A stretch of DNA of 64,000 nucleotides. It comes from Pontimonas sp. Its GTDB lineage: Bacteria; Actinomycetota; Actinomycetes; Actinomycetales; Microbacteriaceae. The position numbers and the translations under genes were made by a program. This document shows, in pieces, positions 28,106 through 37,811 of this stretch (positions within the stretch are counted from its first letter, which is position 1; every line of letters starts with the position of its first letter). The notes below the pieces were generated by a model. The model saw nothing but the letters and a program-made list of their open reading frames with translations. It was not told where the DNA came from and made no database searches. The stretch lies in contig JAGYJI010000007.1 in assembly GCA_018402295.1 (NCBI GenBank), forward strand, positions 62,001-126,000, given 5' to 3'.

Positions 28106-28902
28106 AACTCGCCAGCGTGGCCCTGCTGACCGCCATTTTTCTGATGTTCGGGGTGAGTCCCGCCTCAGCGTCAGAGTGCACGCACGCGGAGCGCACCAGT
28201 GGTCAGTGCTCCGGTGTTGGGGCCGTCGTGACCGGTGAGGGTGTCACGGTCTCGGGAACCCAGGTGACACCGGGGAGCTCGGGGTCAAGCTCTCGAGGCA
28301 CCTGGAGTCCACCACCACCCCGAGACCCGGTCCTCGGCTCCGCGCAGTGTGAGGTCAAGATTGCGGGACTCTGTCGTGGCACGTCACCGTCGAGAGAGCT
28401 GGCGGAGCCGGCGACCCCAACACCGCCGAGCTCACTGAGTGATGTTGCGCAGTTTGCGCCGGGGGATGCGAGTTTTGTCCAAGAGCCAGCCGGGTGGAGC
28501 CTGCCGCTGTTGCCGATGAATGTGTTCTCCACCGCCCAGACCATCACCGAGTCCGGTGACCTATTGGGCTGGCCCATTGAGGTGAGGTTTACCCCGGTGT
28601 CCTATCGATGGAGCTTGGGAGATGGTGCCACCCGGGTGAGCTCGACCCCGGGGTCTTCCTGGGGGTCGAGGCAGTTCAGCACGACCGCCACCTCTCATGC
28701 GTATGAGCTGTCCGGGGATTATCTGGTCAGCCATTGGGTGACCTACGAGGCGTCGTATCGCTTTGACGGGGGAAGTTTCGTGTCACTGCCGGGTCAGATC
28801 ACCCGGTCCGGTGGGCAGAGCACGGTCGAGGTGCTCAGTGTGACCCCGGTGTTAGTGGACCGAGGGTGCCACGCAGAGACCCTGGTTTCTGGGCGATGTT
28901 AG
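28096..28902 (+). CDS. Secreted PKD-like domain protein
   Basis: A 268-residue exported protein. The Sec signal peptide (RVKLASVALLTAIFLMFGVSPASA) is cleaved after the ASA motif. A Ser/Gly/Thr/Pro-rich low-complexity stretch covers residues about 40-130, then a PKD-like segment with YRWSLGDGATRV and TSHAYELSGDYLVSHWVTYE, matching the WxFGDG...H-Y...G-Y-V pattern. Cysteines occur in pairs at the ends (ECTH, SAQCEV, GLCRG, DRGCHAE, GRC), suggesting disulfides. ATG 28096 overlaps the lipoprotein end. Function unknown; surface binding or adhesion is possible. Confidence 0.62.
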   Translation: MRVKLASVALLTAIFLMFGVSPASASECTHAERTSGQCSGVGAVVTGEGVTVSGTQVTPGSSGSSSRGTWSPPPPRDPVLGSAQCEVKIAGLCRGTSPSRELAEPATPTPPSSLSDVAQFAPGDASFVQEPAGWSLPLLPMNVFSTAQTITESGDLLGWPIEVRFTPVSYRWSLGDGATRVSSTPGSSWGSRQFSTTATSHAYELSGDYLVSHWVTYEASYRFDGGSFVSLPGQITRSGGQSTVEVLSVTPVLVDRGCHAETLVSGRC

Positions 28903-28988
28903 GCAAGTCACCAGGTATCGTTAGGGGTTGCTGAAGGGTTCCCACAGGTTGCTCTCCCACACTGGTGCCCTCAGGAAGGATTCGAGAC

Positions 28989-30358
28989 GTGACTCAGCAG
29001 GACCCCAGTGTGGAGCCCGAGCAGACCCCAGATTCTGTTGAACCCGCTACCTCCGACAGTGCGAGTGCGGCGGACGTGTCGCCCTCGGCGGAACCGGCAG
29101 TGACCGACCAGGGTGGGGATGTCGAACCCGGCCCGGTGTCACCCTTTGCCCCGTCGGTCTATTCGGGCATCTCGGAGAGTTACTCGCGGGCGCAGAATCG
29201 CGCTGTGGAAGCAGACAAGAAGCGTGCTCGCACGCTGGGTGTTTTCGTCACAGCAGCCCTGCTCGTCGGTGGTTTGCTCGGCGGAACCGCCGGTGGGGCT
29301 TTCGCGATCTGGAACTTGTCCTCGAGGGGCCTGGTGTCTCCGGGAGTTCAAAGCCCTCAAACCATCACCGTGAACGCGCCCGCTGAGGCCAGTGAGATCA
29401 CGGCGGTGGCGGCTCAAGCAATGCCCTCTGTGGTGACCATTGAGGTGGCGGGAGTGGGCGGAGCGGGCAGTGGCTCGGGCGTGATCATCTCCGAGGACGG
29501 ACACGTCATGACCAACGCTCACGTGGTGTCTGTGGGCTCGCAAGAGCCTTCCCTGCGCGTGACCACCTCCGATGGGCGTCTGCTGGGGGCCGAGGTCGTC
29601 GGACGTGACATCCTTTCCGACATTGCCGTCATCAAGATTGATGCTGAAGGGCCCTTCCCCGTGATGGCCACGGGTGACTCTGATGCACTGAACGTGGGCG
29701 ATGAGACCATCGCCATCGGTGCACCCCTGGGGCTTCCGGGAACCGTCACCAGCGGCATCGTCTCGGCCATCAACCGAAGCATCACCGTGGGTGCCTCCAG
29801 TGCTCCCGGCGAGGAGGACGGCCAGTTCGACTTTGACCTCCCCGGCGGTGTCTCCATCGGACAAACGATTTCCCTTCCCGTCATCCAAACTGACGCCTCC
29901 ATCAACCCCGGAAACTCAGGGGGCGCACTGCTCAACACCTCTGGTGAGCTCATCGGCGTGAACGTGGCCATTGCGTCCACTGGTGGGCAAGGCTCGGGAA
30001 GCATCGGGTTGGGCTTTGCGATTCCCTCCAACTTTGCTCTTCGGGTCGCTAACGGAGCTCATCGAGTCCGGGAACGGCGAGCCACGGGCTGCTGGGAGCA
30101 CTCGTGACGGATGCCAGCTCTGTGGCCTCCGCCACCGTGACCGGTGCCTACATCGACAGCGTCACACCCGGTGGTGCTGCTGATCGTGCCGGTATTCGTG
30201 CAGGAGACGTGGTGACCCGATTCAACGGTCTGCCCGTCACCAACCGCATCGACCTGACCGCTCAGGTTCGGGTCTTGCCGGGTGGGACAACCGCCACCGT
30301 GACCTATGTTCGCTCCGGCAACACCTACACCGTGGAAGTAGCGCTGGGGAACCTCTAG
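28989..30358 (+). CDS. HtrA/DegP-type serine protease, membrane-anchored (two frameshifts)
   Basis: Envelope quality-control protease. An acidic, Ser/Pro-rich cytoplasmic region (residues 1-85) precedes one TM segment (LGVFVTAALLVGGLLGGTAGG). The trypsin-like domain has the His in MTNAHVV, the Asp in LSDIAVIKI and the Ser in INPGNSGGAL. A PDZ domain ends the protein (GAYIDSVTPGGAADRAGIRAGDVV, with residues to TVEVALGNL). GTG 28989 is chosen because AGGAAGGA lies 9 bases upstream. Two extra bases near 30050 and 30072 disturb the join to the PDZ domain; corrected text is VANELIESGTASHGLLGALV. About 456 residues. It ends directly against the convergent DUF3039 gene. Confidence 0.87.
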
Positions 30359-30616
30359 CTACTCGTCGCGGAGTTTTTCGTAGATGTCTTTGCAGGTGGG
30401 GCACACCGGGAACTTCTCGGGGTCACGACCGGGGGTCCAGACTTTCCCGCAGAGTGCGATGACGGGTTTGCCAGACAGGGCACTTTTCAGAATCTTGTCT
30501 TTTTTGACGTAGTGCGAGTAGCGATCGTGATCGCCCTCCTCGACCTGTTCCTCGGCGAGAAGTTTCTCTAGTTCCCTATCCAGAACGTCGGTGCCACCGT
30601 CAGTGTCTGCTGCCAT
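30359..30616 (-). CDS. DUF3039 family protein
   Basis: An 85-residue actinobacterial protein of the DUF3039 family with unknown function. It begins AADTDGGTDVLDRELEKLL and carries GDHDRYSHYVKKD, then PVIALCGKVWTP and FPVCPTCKDIYE; the three Cys (CGK, CPTC) suggest a metal-binding knuckle. The length and all conserved blocks are typical. Its stop adjoins the stop of the HtrA gene, and it lies 25 bases upstream of nothing but the pncB end on the same strand, so it could be co-transcribed with pncB. Confidence 0.85.
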   Translation of the reverse strand: MAADTDGGTDVLDRELEKLLAEEQVEEGDHDRYSHYVKKDKILKSALSGKPVIALCGKVWTPGRDPEKFPVCPTCKDIYEKLRDE

Positions 30617-30641
30617 GCCCCTATGGTAACCCGGTTGGATT

Positions 30642-31939
30642 TCAGAGCACGCGGGTGGGAATGGCGGGTTCGCCAGAGCTCAGCGAAAACGCAGAGGCTG
30701 GCATCTCGGCGAGCGCTGTGCGGTGGTGCTCGCGAGCTCTCTCCACCCGCTCGTGGGGGGTCAGAGTGCGCGCGGGTTCGCCCTCCACCATCAGGGTTTC
30801 GAGCAAAGCGCGAGATTCTGCGGGGCGCGGTGGGCTGCGTCCGCGATAATCGTCTCCTCGATAGCGACACCTTCCGAGAGAGTGCGGTGCGCCACCTTTT
30901 TGCCACCCGGATTCCCTTTGTGGGAACTGCGCTTGGCTACTGGCACCCACGAACCCTCGTCGGAGGTTCGGGCAACGAGTTTGTAGACCAAGCCGACCGC
31001 GGGGGACCCAGAACCCGTCACCACACTGGTTCCCACACCAAAGACATCAACTGGCGCTCCCCGCAACCCCGCGATGGTGTGTTCGTTGAGGTCATTGGTG
31101 ACCACAATTCTGGTTTTCGTGGCACCCAGAGAATCCAATTGCTGGCGAACCGACCGGACCACTACGGGGAGCTCACCGGAGTCGATGCGCACGGCACCCA
31201 GATCTGGGCCGGCGACTGCGATGGCGGTGGCCACGCCCGCCTCGATGTCGTAGGTGTCAATCAGCAGGGTGGTTCCGACCCCCATGGCGTCCACTTGAGC
31301 TCTGAAGGCTTCCTCTTCCGAGTCGTGCACGAGCGTGAACGAGTGGGCAGCTGTGCCACGGGTCGGAATGCCAAAGCTTCGTCCTGCTTCCAGGTTGCTG
31401 GTCGCATCAAAACCTGCGATGTAGGCGGCGCGGGCGGCGCCTACGGCGCTTCGTTCGCTGGCGCGCCTCGCCCCCATTTCAATCAGGGGTCTCGAATCAG
31501 CCGCCTGGACCATGCGACTGGCGGCACTGGCCACCGCGGAGTCGTAGTTCAGGATGCTGAGAATCAGGGTTTCTAAGAGAACCGCCTCCTGGAATTCACC
31601 CTCGACGCTGAGAATGGGGGAGCCGGGGAAGTAGAGGTCACCTTCGGCATACCCGCTGATGGTTCCCCGAAAGCGGTAGGACTCGAGCCAGTCGAGTGTG
31701 TCCGAGGAGACGACCTGGTTGGCCTTCAGAAACGACAGCTCGTCGGGTCCAAACCGGAACTCGGCAATCGCCTCCAGAAGGCGCCCCGTCCCCGCCACCA
31801 CACCATAGCGGCGACCGGAGGGAAGGTTGCGGGCAAAAACCTCGAAGACCGCGCCCCGATGGCCGCGGCCCGATGACCGGGCAGCATCGACCATGGTCAG
31901 CTCGTAGTGGTCGGTGAGGAGTGCGGTAGACACGTCCAC
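30642..31939 (-). CDS. pncB: Nicotinate phosphoribosyltransferase (frameshift near the C-terminus)
   Basis: First step of NAD salvage from nicotinic acid: nicotinate plus PRPP gives nicotinate mononucleotide. It begins VSTALLTDHYELTMV, the diagnostic TDHYELTM segment, and has FARNLPSGRRYGVVAGTGRL, FPGSPILSVEG, GARRAS, TAAHSFTLVHDSEEEAF (catalytic His region), LLIDTYD and VRIDSGEL. GTG 31939 is the start. The frame breaks at about 30812-30830, after which RALLETLMVEGEPARTL and the typical C-terminus follow; joined length is about 432 residues. It is divergent from the photolyase-like gene, with 38 bases between starts. Confidence 0.88.
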
Positions 31940-31964
31940 GAGCCTACCCTTCAGGCTTTGCTCC

Positions 31965-31970
31965 TACACT
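31965..31970 (+). promoter_or_regulatory. Putative -10 box TACACT, leaderless transcript
   Basis: TACACT ends 7 bases before ATG 31978 of the photolyase-related gene. Confidence 0.4.
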
Positions 31971-31977
31971 GGCGAAG

Positions 31978-33467
31978 ATGTCAGCCAGCCATCCCCGCAT
32001 CCTGTTCGCGGACCAGTTAGGTCCGCATTTTGATGACGGGGAAAACGTCATCATTCCTGAGGTTGCTCGGGCCCTTTCGGCGCCGTGTGTATCACCGCCA
32101 AAAAGCCCACCTGATTCTCTCCGCGCTTCGCCATCGGGCAGCCGAATTGGGCCCCAGGGCCGAAATCACGCGGGGTGAGACCTACCACGAGGTGTTGAGG
32201 GGAATCGATGCGAGCGTGGTGAACCCAACCTCGTGGGGTCTTCGATCCCTGGTGGAGGACTTGAGTGCTGGCGCTGACATCGAGGTGCTTCCCTCTCGAG
32301 GGTTTGTGGCCAGCGAGGAGGAGTTTGCGCACGTGGGCCTCAGGCCAGTCCAAGCGCTTGCTGATGGAGAACTTTTATCGCCACCAGCGTCGCCAGACCG
32401 GGATTCTGATGAGTCCTGGTGCTGGTGAGCTTGAGCCCGAGGGTGGTCAGTTCAACTTTGATCACGACAACCGGGAACCACCGCCGAAGGGGCAGGACAC
32501 CCTGGGTGTTGAGGCCCCCTGGTATCCGGTGGAGGACGAGATTGACCAGGAGGTGCGCGAATACCTCGATGGCCTCGAAGCCTCCGGGGAGATTCGCTTC
32601 CGGGGTGCTGATGGGCCGCGGCTTTTCCCGCAACCCGGGCGGAGGCCCTTGTCGGCCCTCGAACATTTTGTGACCACACGGCTGGCGACATTTGGCCCTC
32701 ATGAGGATGCGGCGATGCAGGGCGATTGGGCCATGTCGCACTCGCTTCTGAGCCCCGCGCTCAACCTGGGTCTTCTGGATCCCCGGGAAGTCGTGGACCG
32801 GGTGCTCGGGGCCTATCACGCGGGAGCGGTGGAGCTGGCGAGCGCGGAGGGTTTCATCCGCCAGGTGATGGGCTGGCGGGACTGGGTGTGGCACCTGTAT
32901 TGGCACCTGGGGCCAGATTTTGTGGAATCCAACTATTTGGGTCACCACGAGCCTTTGCCCACCTGGTGGGCCGAGCTTGATTCCACCGATATTCGATCGC
33001 GCTGCATCGCCCACGTGCTGGAGGAGGTTCACACCAGGGGGTGGACTCACCACATCAACCGCCTGATGGTGCTCGGCAGTTTTGCCCTGCAGAGAGGGTT
33101 CAACCCCCGCGCGCTGAACGACTGGTTTGTGGATGCGTTTGTCGATGGAACGCCCTGGGTGATGCCCGCCAACGTGATCGGGATGTCGCAGTATGCCGAT
33201 GGTGGGCAGGTGGCCACCAAGCCCTACACCTCGGGTGGTGCCTACCTCAACACGATGACCAACTACTGCACCTCCTGCGCCTTCAAGCCCACAATCCGAG
33301 TGGGTGAGAAAGCCTGCCCGATGAGCGCTGGGTATTGGAATTTCCTGCACCAGAATCGGGAGGCGCTGCGCGGTAATTTTCGCCTGGCAAAACCCCTTGC
33401 TGGCCTGTCTCGACTCAGCGATCTGGAACAGGTGCTGGAGCAAGAATCCTCGCGCAGCGAGTACTAG
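31978..33467 (+). CDS. Fe-S cryptochrome/photolyase-related protein (two frameshifts)
   Basis: Belongs to the deoxyribodipyrimidine photolyase-related (FeS-BCP/CryB-PhrB) group, flavoproteins with a [4Fe-4S] cluster; characterised members repair (6-4) photoproducts or act as light sensors. The N-terminal Rossmann part starts SASHPRILFADQLGPHFDD; RRVYHRQKAHLILSALRH follows. The C-terminal helical domain has GWTHHINRLMVLGSFAL, MPANVIGMSQYADGG and the cluster cysteines in NYCTSCAFKP and KACPMSAGYWNFL. Extra bases near 32072-32074 (CCC) and about 32331 split the gene; joined length is about 496 residues, as in the family. The last motif (W-x-F near the tail) is intact, so a functional protein is likely. 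Confidence 0.87.
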
Positions 33468-33543
33468 CGAGCTCGCCGGCATCCCGGGCGTAAGATGAGG
33501 GGGTCGCCACGGCCAGGTGATGTCAGGGGAGGTGTGGACTGCG

Positions 33544-34904
33544 ATGGTGTTCGATCCGTCTGTCTACACCGAATTCCGCTACCTCGCAGCCGATTTTTCT
33601 GCTGAGGACTTCAGCTTTTCGTTCCGCTATGAGCTGGTGTCTCCCGGTGAGACTCACCAGTTCACCGAGCGAATTGCGTTCACCCCGGTGCGTCAAGAAC
33701 ACGAGGTGGACTGGCCCCGGGTTCGCTCCATCGCCATCATGCTGGGCGCTGTGTTGGGCTTGAGCTACTACAAAGCGGCGGCGCCCCCTCGCTATGTGAT
33801 TGCCCTGGAGGGCATGACGCAGGCGGGGATTGACTACCTCCAGGTAGCTCTCCGCGAAGGACTTGCCGAGTATGCCTACCGCAACAAGTTTGCAGGGTTA
33901 CTCTCCCCGACATCGTTCTGGAGGCGCCTCTGGCGGATCCGTGGCCGGTGGAGAGCCACCTGACCCCCTCTGGTGACCCTCTGGTCCCCATTGGTGGGGG
34001 CAAAGACTCGGTGGTGACCGTGGAGCTGCTCGCAGCGGCCCGCATGCACCCGGTTCAGTTTGCGGTGAACCCCAACAAAATCATGTACCGGGTGGGTCGC
34101 ATCAAAGGTCACCCTGTGTTGGCCGCCACCCGGGAGCTCGACCCCCACCTGCTGGAGCTCAACGAGGCGGGCGCACTGAATGGTCATGTCCCGGTGACCG
34201 CGATGAACTCGCTGATTGCTCTGGTTCAAGCTCGCATTATTGGGTTGGGTCCGGTCGTCATGTCCCTGGAAGCCAGTGCGTCTGAGGCCACGCTGGTGTG
34301 GGACGGTCACGACGTCAACCACCAGTGGTCGAAATCGGAGCAGGCCGAGGAGCTTCTGCAGGACATGCTGGGGCCTCAAGCGGGGTTATCAGCTGGTGCA
34401 TACTTCTCGCTGCTTCGCCCCTACAGCGAAGTTCAAATTGCCCGCTATTTCGCGGCCCTTCCGGAATACCACCCGGTGATCACCAGCTGCAACCGGGCCT
34501 TTCGGCAAGGTGTGGAGGATGCCCGCTGGTGTGGCGATTGCGACAAATGTCGCTTCATCTTCTTAATCCTCAGCCCGTTTATTCCCGCCACCTCCCTCAC
34601 CCGGATGTTTGCCGACAACCTGCTGGATAACCAGAGCCAGGTCGAGGGATATCGCGCTCTGCTGGGTTTGCACGAGCACCGACCCTTCGAGTGTGTGGGA
34701 GAGCAAGCCGAATCCCTCCTGGCCTTCACCTGGATTGCTCACCAGAGCGACTGGTGTCACAGCGCCGTAGTGAAAGCTCTCACCGAGGAAATGCCGGAGC
34801 TGTCACAACCCCACCCGGAGCTCGAAGACCAGGTGTTGGGCGAGCGACACGGCCGCATCTCCCTGCCAGCACCGTTTGAATCACTGGGAAGCGTCCTTGC
34901 CTGA
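33544..34904 (+). CDS. murL: UDP-MurNAc-L-Ala-L-Glu epimerase MurL (one frameshift)
   Basis: MurL epimerises the terminal L-Glu of UDP-MurNAc-L-Ala-L-Glu to D-Glu in an ATP-consuming reaction, replacing the glutamate racemase route; known first from Xanthomonas oryzae. The protein carries the PP-loop-like GGGKDSVVT (about residue 155), followed by NPNKIMYRVGRIKGHPVL, LNGHVPVTAMNSLIAL, the HDVNHQWSKS segment and RWCGDCDKCRFIFL with paired cysteines. ATG 33544 has AGGGGAGG 11 bases upstream; it gives about 453 residues, the family length. A base is missing in CCCC 33905-33908. The stop overlaps murD2, as in other murL-murD2 pairs. Confidence 0.88.
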
Positions 34905-36303
34905 AGCACCGACAACCCTCTCGGATCTGGCGGGTCAGACTGTTCTGATCGTGGGGGTGGGGCGAGAGGGCACTGCGCTTGCCACTCGCCTGCAGAGCCT
35001 GGAGCCAGCCCCACGGCTGATCGCCGTGGACGGCCGAGAGGGTCCCTCCACCGAGGCATTTCGCGACGCGTTCCCCTCGATACCTCTGCACCTCGCCGGA
35101 CCTGAGGGGTCACTGCCCGATGAGTGCCGAGACGCCACTGTTGCGGTGATGTCCCCGGGTATTGCGATGACCAGTGCACTGCACCGGGCAGTGTCTGCTC
35201 TGTCTATCCCGCTCACCTCCGGGAGCGCGCTGTTTGTTGCTGATCACCGTGAGCAGATGGTGGGGATTACCGGCTCCAAAGGAAAATCCACCACCACAAC
35301 CCTCGTGCACGCTCTGCTTCAGGGCTCCGGAGTGGAGGTGGCGCTGGGGGGAAACATGGGTATTCCCCTCCAAGGTCTGCCCCCTGCGGAGCTCTACGCA
35401 GTGGAACTCTCCAGTTTTCAATGCCACTACCTGGAGGCATCCCCCGCCGTCGTGGGCCTCACCGCCCTGTTTCCGGAGCACCTGGACTGGCACGGCGACC
35501 TCGACACCTACTACGGCGACAAGTTGGGCATTGTGGCCCACAACCCCGCTCGCGTCATCGCGAACGCGGACGACGCCACCCTGGTGCACGAGCTGACCAC
35601 CCGGCACCCACACCTCCCCGTCACCTGGGTGGGACAGGGCCACGAGTGGCACCTCGAGCACGACGGTGATGAGTCGTGGCTGTGCCAAGGTGAGGACAAG
35701 CTTTTTCACACCGCAAACTCTCGGATGCTCGGGCGCCACAACCACCAGAACATGCTGATGGCACTCGCCCTCGCAGACGCCACAGGCCGCCTCGAGGACA
35801 GCCAGATAGAGCCTGTGCTCTCCCAGTTCGAGGGCCTATCCCACCGGCTTGAGCGAATCCCCGACCCCACCGGGGTGGTGTTTGTCAACGACTCGTTGGC
35901 CACCAACCCGCAGGCTGGCGTTGCGGCGCTTCGGTCCTTGTCCTCACCCGGAATGGTCTGGATTGTGGGAGGTCAGGACCGGGGAGTTGACTACCAGCCC
36001 CTGGTGGACCAGGTGGTGGTCTCCAAGCCTCGCCACATCCTCGGTCTTCCCGCCAGTGGAGGAAAGCTTCTCGGTTTGTTCCGCGACGCCCTGGAAAGTG
36101 CTGGCGTTGCAACGGAGATGCTTTTCGAGGAGGTCCCCGACATGTCACGCGCTGTGAGTCGAGCCCGCGAACTCGCCGGACCCGGCGATTATGTGCTGCT
36201 CTCGCCCGCGGCACCGAGTTTTGGCCAGTACCGTGATTACCAACACCGGGCGGAAGATTTCCGCTCCTGTATTGAGAGCACCCGCCCTAAGGAGAACCCA
36301 TGA
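34897..36303 (+). CDS. murD2: UDP-MurNAc-L-Ala--L-glutamate ligase MurD2
   Basis: Mur ligase that adds L-Glu, not D-Glu, to UDP-MurNAc-L-Ala, providing the substrate for MurL. N-terminal Rossmann-like motif [13 protein letters not shown] loop [13 protein letters not shown] (MurD2 form instead of the GTNGKTT of MurD); central ELSSFQ and [16 protein letters not shown]-terminal [19 protein letters not shown] 34897 is preferred because GGGAAG lies 6-7 bases before it; TTG 34876 is an alternative. 468 residues, uninterrupted. It overlaps murL by 8 bases and its TGA overlaps the rph ATG by 4 bases, so murL, murD2, rph and rdgB are probably one operon. A standard MurD for D-Glu cannot be fully excluded without alignment. 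Confidence 0.87.
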   Translation: MPEAPTTLSDLAGQTVLIVGVGREGTALATRLQSLEPAPRLIAVDGREGPSTEAFRDAFPSIPLHLAGPEGSLPDECRDATVAVMSPGIAMTSALHRAVSALSIPLTSGSALFVADHREQMVGITGSKGKSTTTTLVHALLQGSGVEVALGGNMGIPLQGLPPAELYAVELSSFQCHYLEASPAVVGLTALFPEHLDWHGDLDTYYGDKLGIVAHNPARVIANADDATLVHELTTRHPHLPVTWVGQGHEWHLEHDGDESWLCQGEDKLFHTANSRMLGRHNHQNMLMALALADATGRLEDSQIEPVLSQFEGLSHRLERIPDPTGVVFVNDSLATNPQAGVAALRSLSSPGMVWIVGGQDRGVDYQPLVDQVVVSKPRHILGLPASGGKLLGLFRDALESAGVATEMLFEEVPDMSRAVSRARELAGPGDYVLLSPAAPSFGQYRDYQHRAEDFRSCIESTRPKENP

Positions 36304-37028
36304 CCCGCGCTGATGGCCGACTCGCCAGTGAACTTCGTCCCGTCACCATCGAGCGAGGCTGGAGCGAGCAAGCCGAAGGCAGTGCGCTGATTTCCTTTGG
36401 AAACACCAAAGTTCTCTGCACGGCGTCATTCACCCCCGGTGTTCCTCGCTGGCTCACTGGCAAAGGTCGCGGGTGGGTCACCGCCGAATACGGCATGCTT
36501 CCGCGATCCACCAACGATCGAATGGATCGCGAATCGGTGAAGGGCAAAATTGGCGGTCGGACTCACGAAATATCTCGACTGATTGGGCGCTCGCTTCGAG
36601 GAATCATCGACCTGAACCAGTTGGGTGAGAACACTGTGGTGATCGACTGCGACGTGTTGCAAGCCGATGGTGGAACCAGGACGGCCGCCATTACCGGGGC
36701 GTATGTGGCACTCGCGGACGCCATCACCTGGGCTATCGCGAACGGTCACGTGACAAAAACTGCGGCACCGTTGCGCGACTCGGTTGCCGCCATCAGCGTG
36801 GGAATCGTGGAGGGGACACCCCTGCTGGACCTTGCCTATGTCGAGGATGTGTCGGCCGACACCGACATGAACGTTGTCGTCACCGGGCGCGGATCCTTCG
36901 TCGAGGTTCAGGGAACCGCGGAGGGGACACCGTTTGAGCGGGCAGAGCTCGATCGTTTGTTGGATTTGGCGCTTGCCGGCACCACCGAGCTTGCCCGAAT
37001 TCAGCGCGAAGCCCTCGGAGTCGCCTGA
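36300..37028 (+). CDS. rph: Ribonuclease PH
   Basis: Phosphorolytic 3'-5' exoribonuclease that trims the CCA-distal tail of tRNA precursors. All family blocks are visible in 242 residues: [81 protein letters not shown] (the phosphate-site region) and [23 protein letters not shown] 36300 overlaps the murD2 stop (ATGA). rdgB follows after 2 bases, a conserved pair. Confidence 0.96.
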   Translation: MTRADGRLASELRPVTIERGWSEQAEGSALISFGNTKVLCTASFTPGVPRWLTGKGRGWVTAEYGMLPRSTNDRMDRESVKGKIGGRTHEISRLIGRSLRGIIDLNQLGENTVVIDCDVLQADGGTRTAAITGAYVALADAITWAIANGHVTKTAAPLRDSVAAISVGIVEGTPLLDLAYVEDVSADTDMNVVVTGRGSFVEVQGTAEGTPFERAELDRLLDLALAGTTELARIQREALGVA

Positions 37029-37030
37029 GT

Positions 37031-37603
37031 ATGCGGGTTGTGGTGGGCACGAAGAACGCCCACAAAGTTCTCGAACTGCAGCGAATCCTGGAACCGCTCA
37101 TCCCGGGTCTCGTTCTCGAGCCCTCCCCGGAGGATTCTCCGGTCGAGGACGGCGACACTTTCTCGGCAAACGCCCTGATCAAGGCGCGCTCAGCCTTCCA
37201 GGCGACGGGGAGGCCTGCCCTTGCGGATGATTCAGGTATTGAGGTGGCGGCACTGGATGGTCGCCCCGGGATTTTTTCAGCTCGCTATGCCCCGAGCGGT
37301 CTCGACCAGGACAACACCGCACTGTTGCTCCAGGAGATGGCCGGTGTGACCCACCGCGCTGCAGCCTTTGTGTGCGCGGCGGCACTGGTCCACGACGGTG
37401 GGGAAGTCGTTCTCGAGAGACGCTGGGAAGGTGTTGTGGCACCAGCACCCGCTGGTTCGGGTGGTTTTGGCTATGACCCGGTTTTTGTTCCAGAGGGCCA
37501 TTCGGTGACCTCCGCGGAGTTGACCCCTGAGGAAAAAGATCAGCTTTCACACCGCGGTCAGGCTTTTCGCGCACTAGCGCCCGCCATCATCGCCCTGGGT
37601 TAG
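37031..37603 (+). CDS. rdgB: XTP/dITP pyrophosphatase RdgB/HAM1
   Basis: House-cleaning hydrolase that converts XTP, dITP and ITP to the monophosphates and so keeps deaminated purines out of DNA and RNA. Conserved segments: VVVGTKNAHKVLEL, EDGDTFSANALIKA, ALADDSGIEVAALDGRPGIFSARYA, GGFGYDPVF and SHRGQAF. 190 residues, standard length, no frameshift. It ends the operon that starts with murL; the rpsB leader begins right after. Confidence 0.95.
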   Translation: MRVVVGTKNAHKVLELQRILEPLIPGLVLEPSPEDSPVEDGDTFSANALIKARSAFQATGRPALADDSGIEVAALDGRPGIFSARYAPSGLDQDNTALLLQEMAGVTHRAAAFVCAAALVHDGGEVVLERRWEGVVAPAPAGSGGFGYDPVFVPEGHSVTSAELTPEEKDQLSHRGQAFRALAPAIIALG

Positions 37604-37811
37604 ATTTCTGCACTCGTTTTTCCCCGGGCACCCGCTATGCTGAGCGGGCACAGAGTTTTGCTCTGTGACTTCGCGTGTCGATCAAGGTTCACACCCGTCG
37701 GTCTTCGGACAGTCTCTCCCTCCGGGAAGAAGCTGCTGGAGTGCGGTGGTGGCCTCGGCACCAGGCTCACACAATCGTGTGGGAGAAACCGAGAACAAAA
37801 GGAGAGCCGTC
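37604..37811 (+). promoter_or_regulatory. rpsB-tsf promoter and 5' leader
   Basis: A 208-base gap, the longest in the window. TATGCT at 37636-37641 is a good -10 box, which predicts a leader of about 160 nt before ATG 37812. The leader contains several complementary purine/pyrimidine stretches (for example GGCACAGAGTTTTGCTCTGTG near 37647-37668, forming a 7-bp hairpin CACAGAG/CTCTGTG). It ends with AAAGGAG 10 bases before the ATG. A long structured leader would suit S2 autoregulation, which is known in other bacteria; nothing here proves it. Confidence 0.5.
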
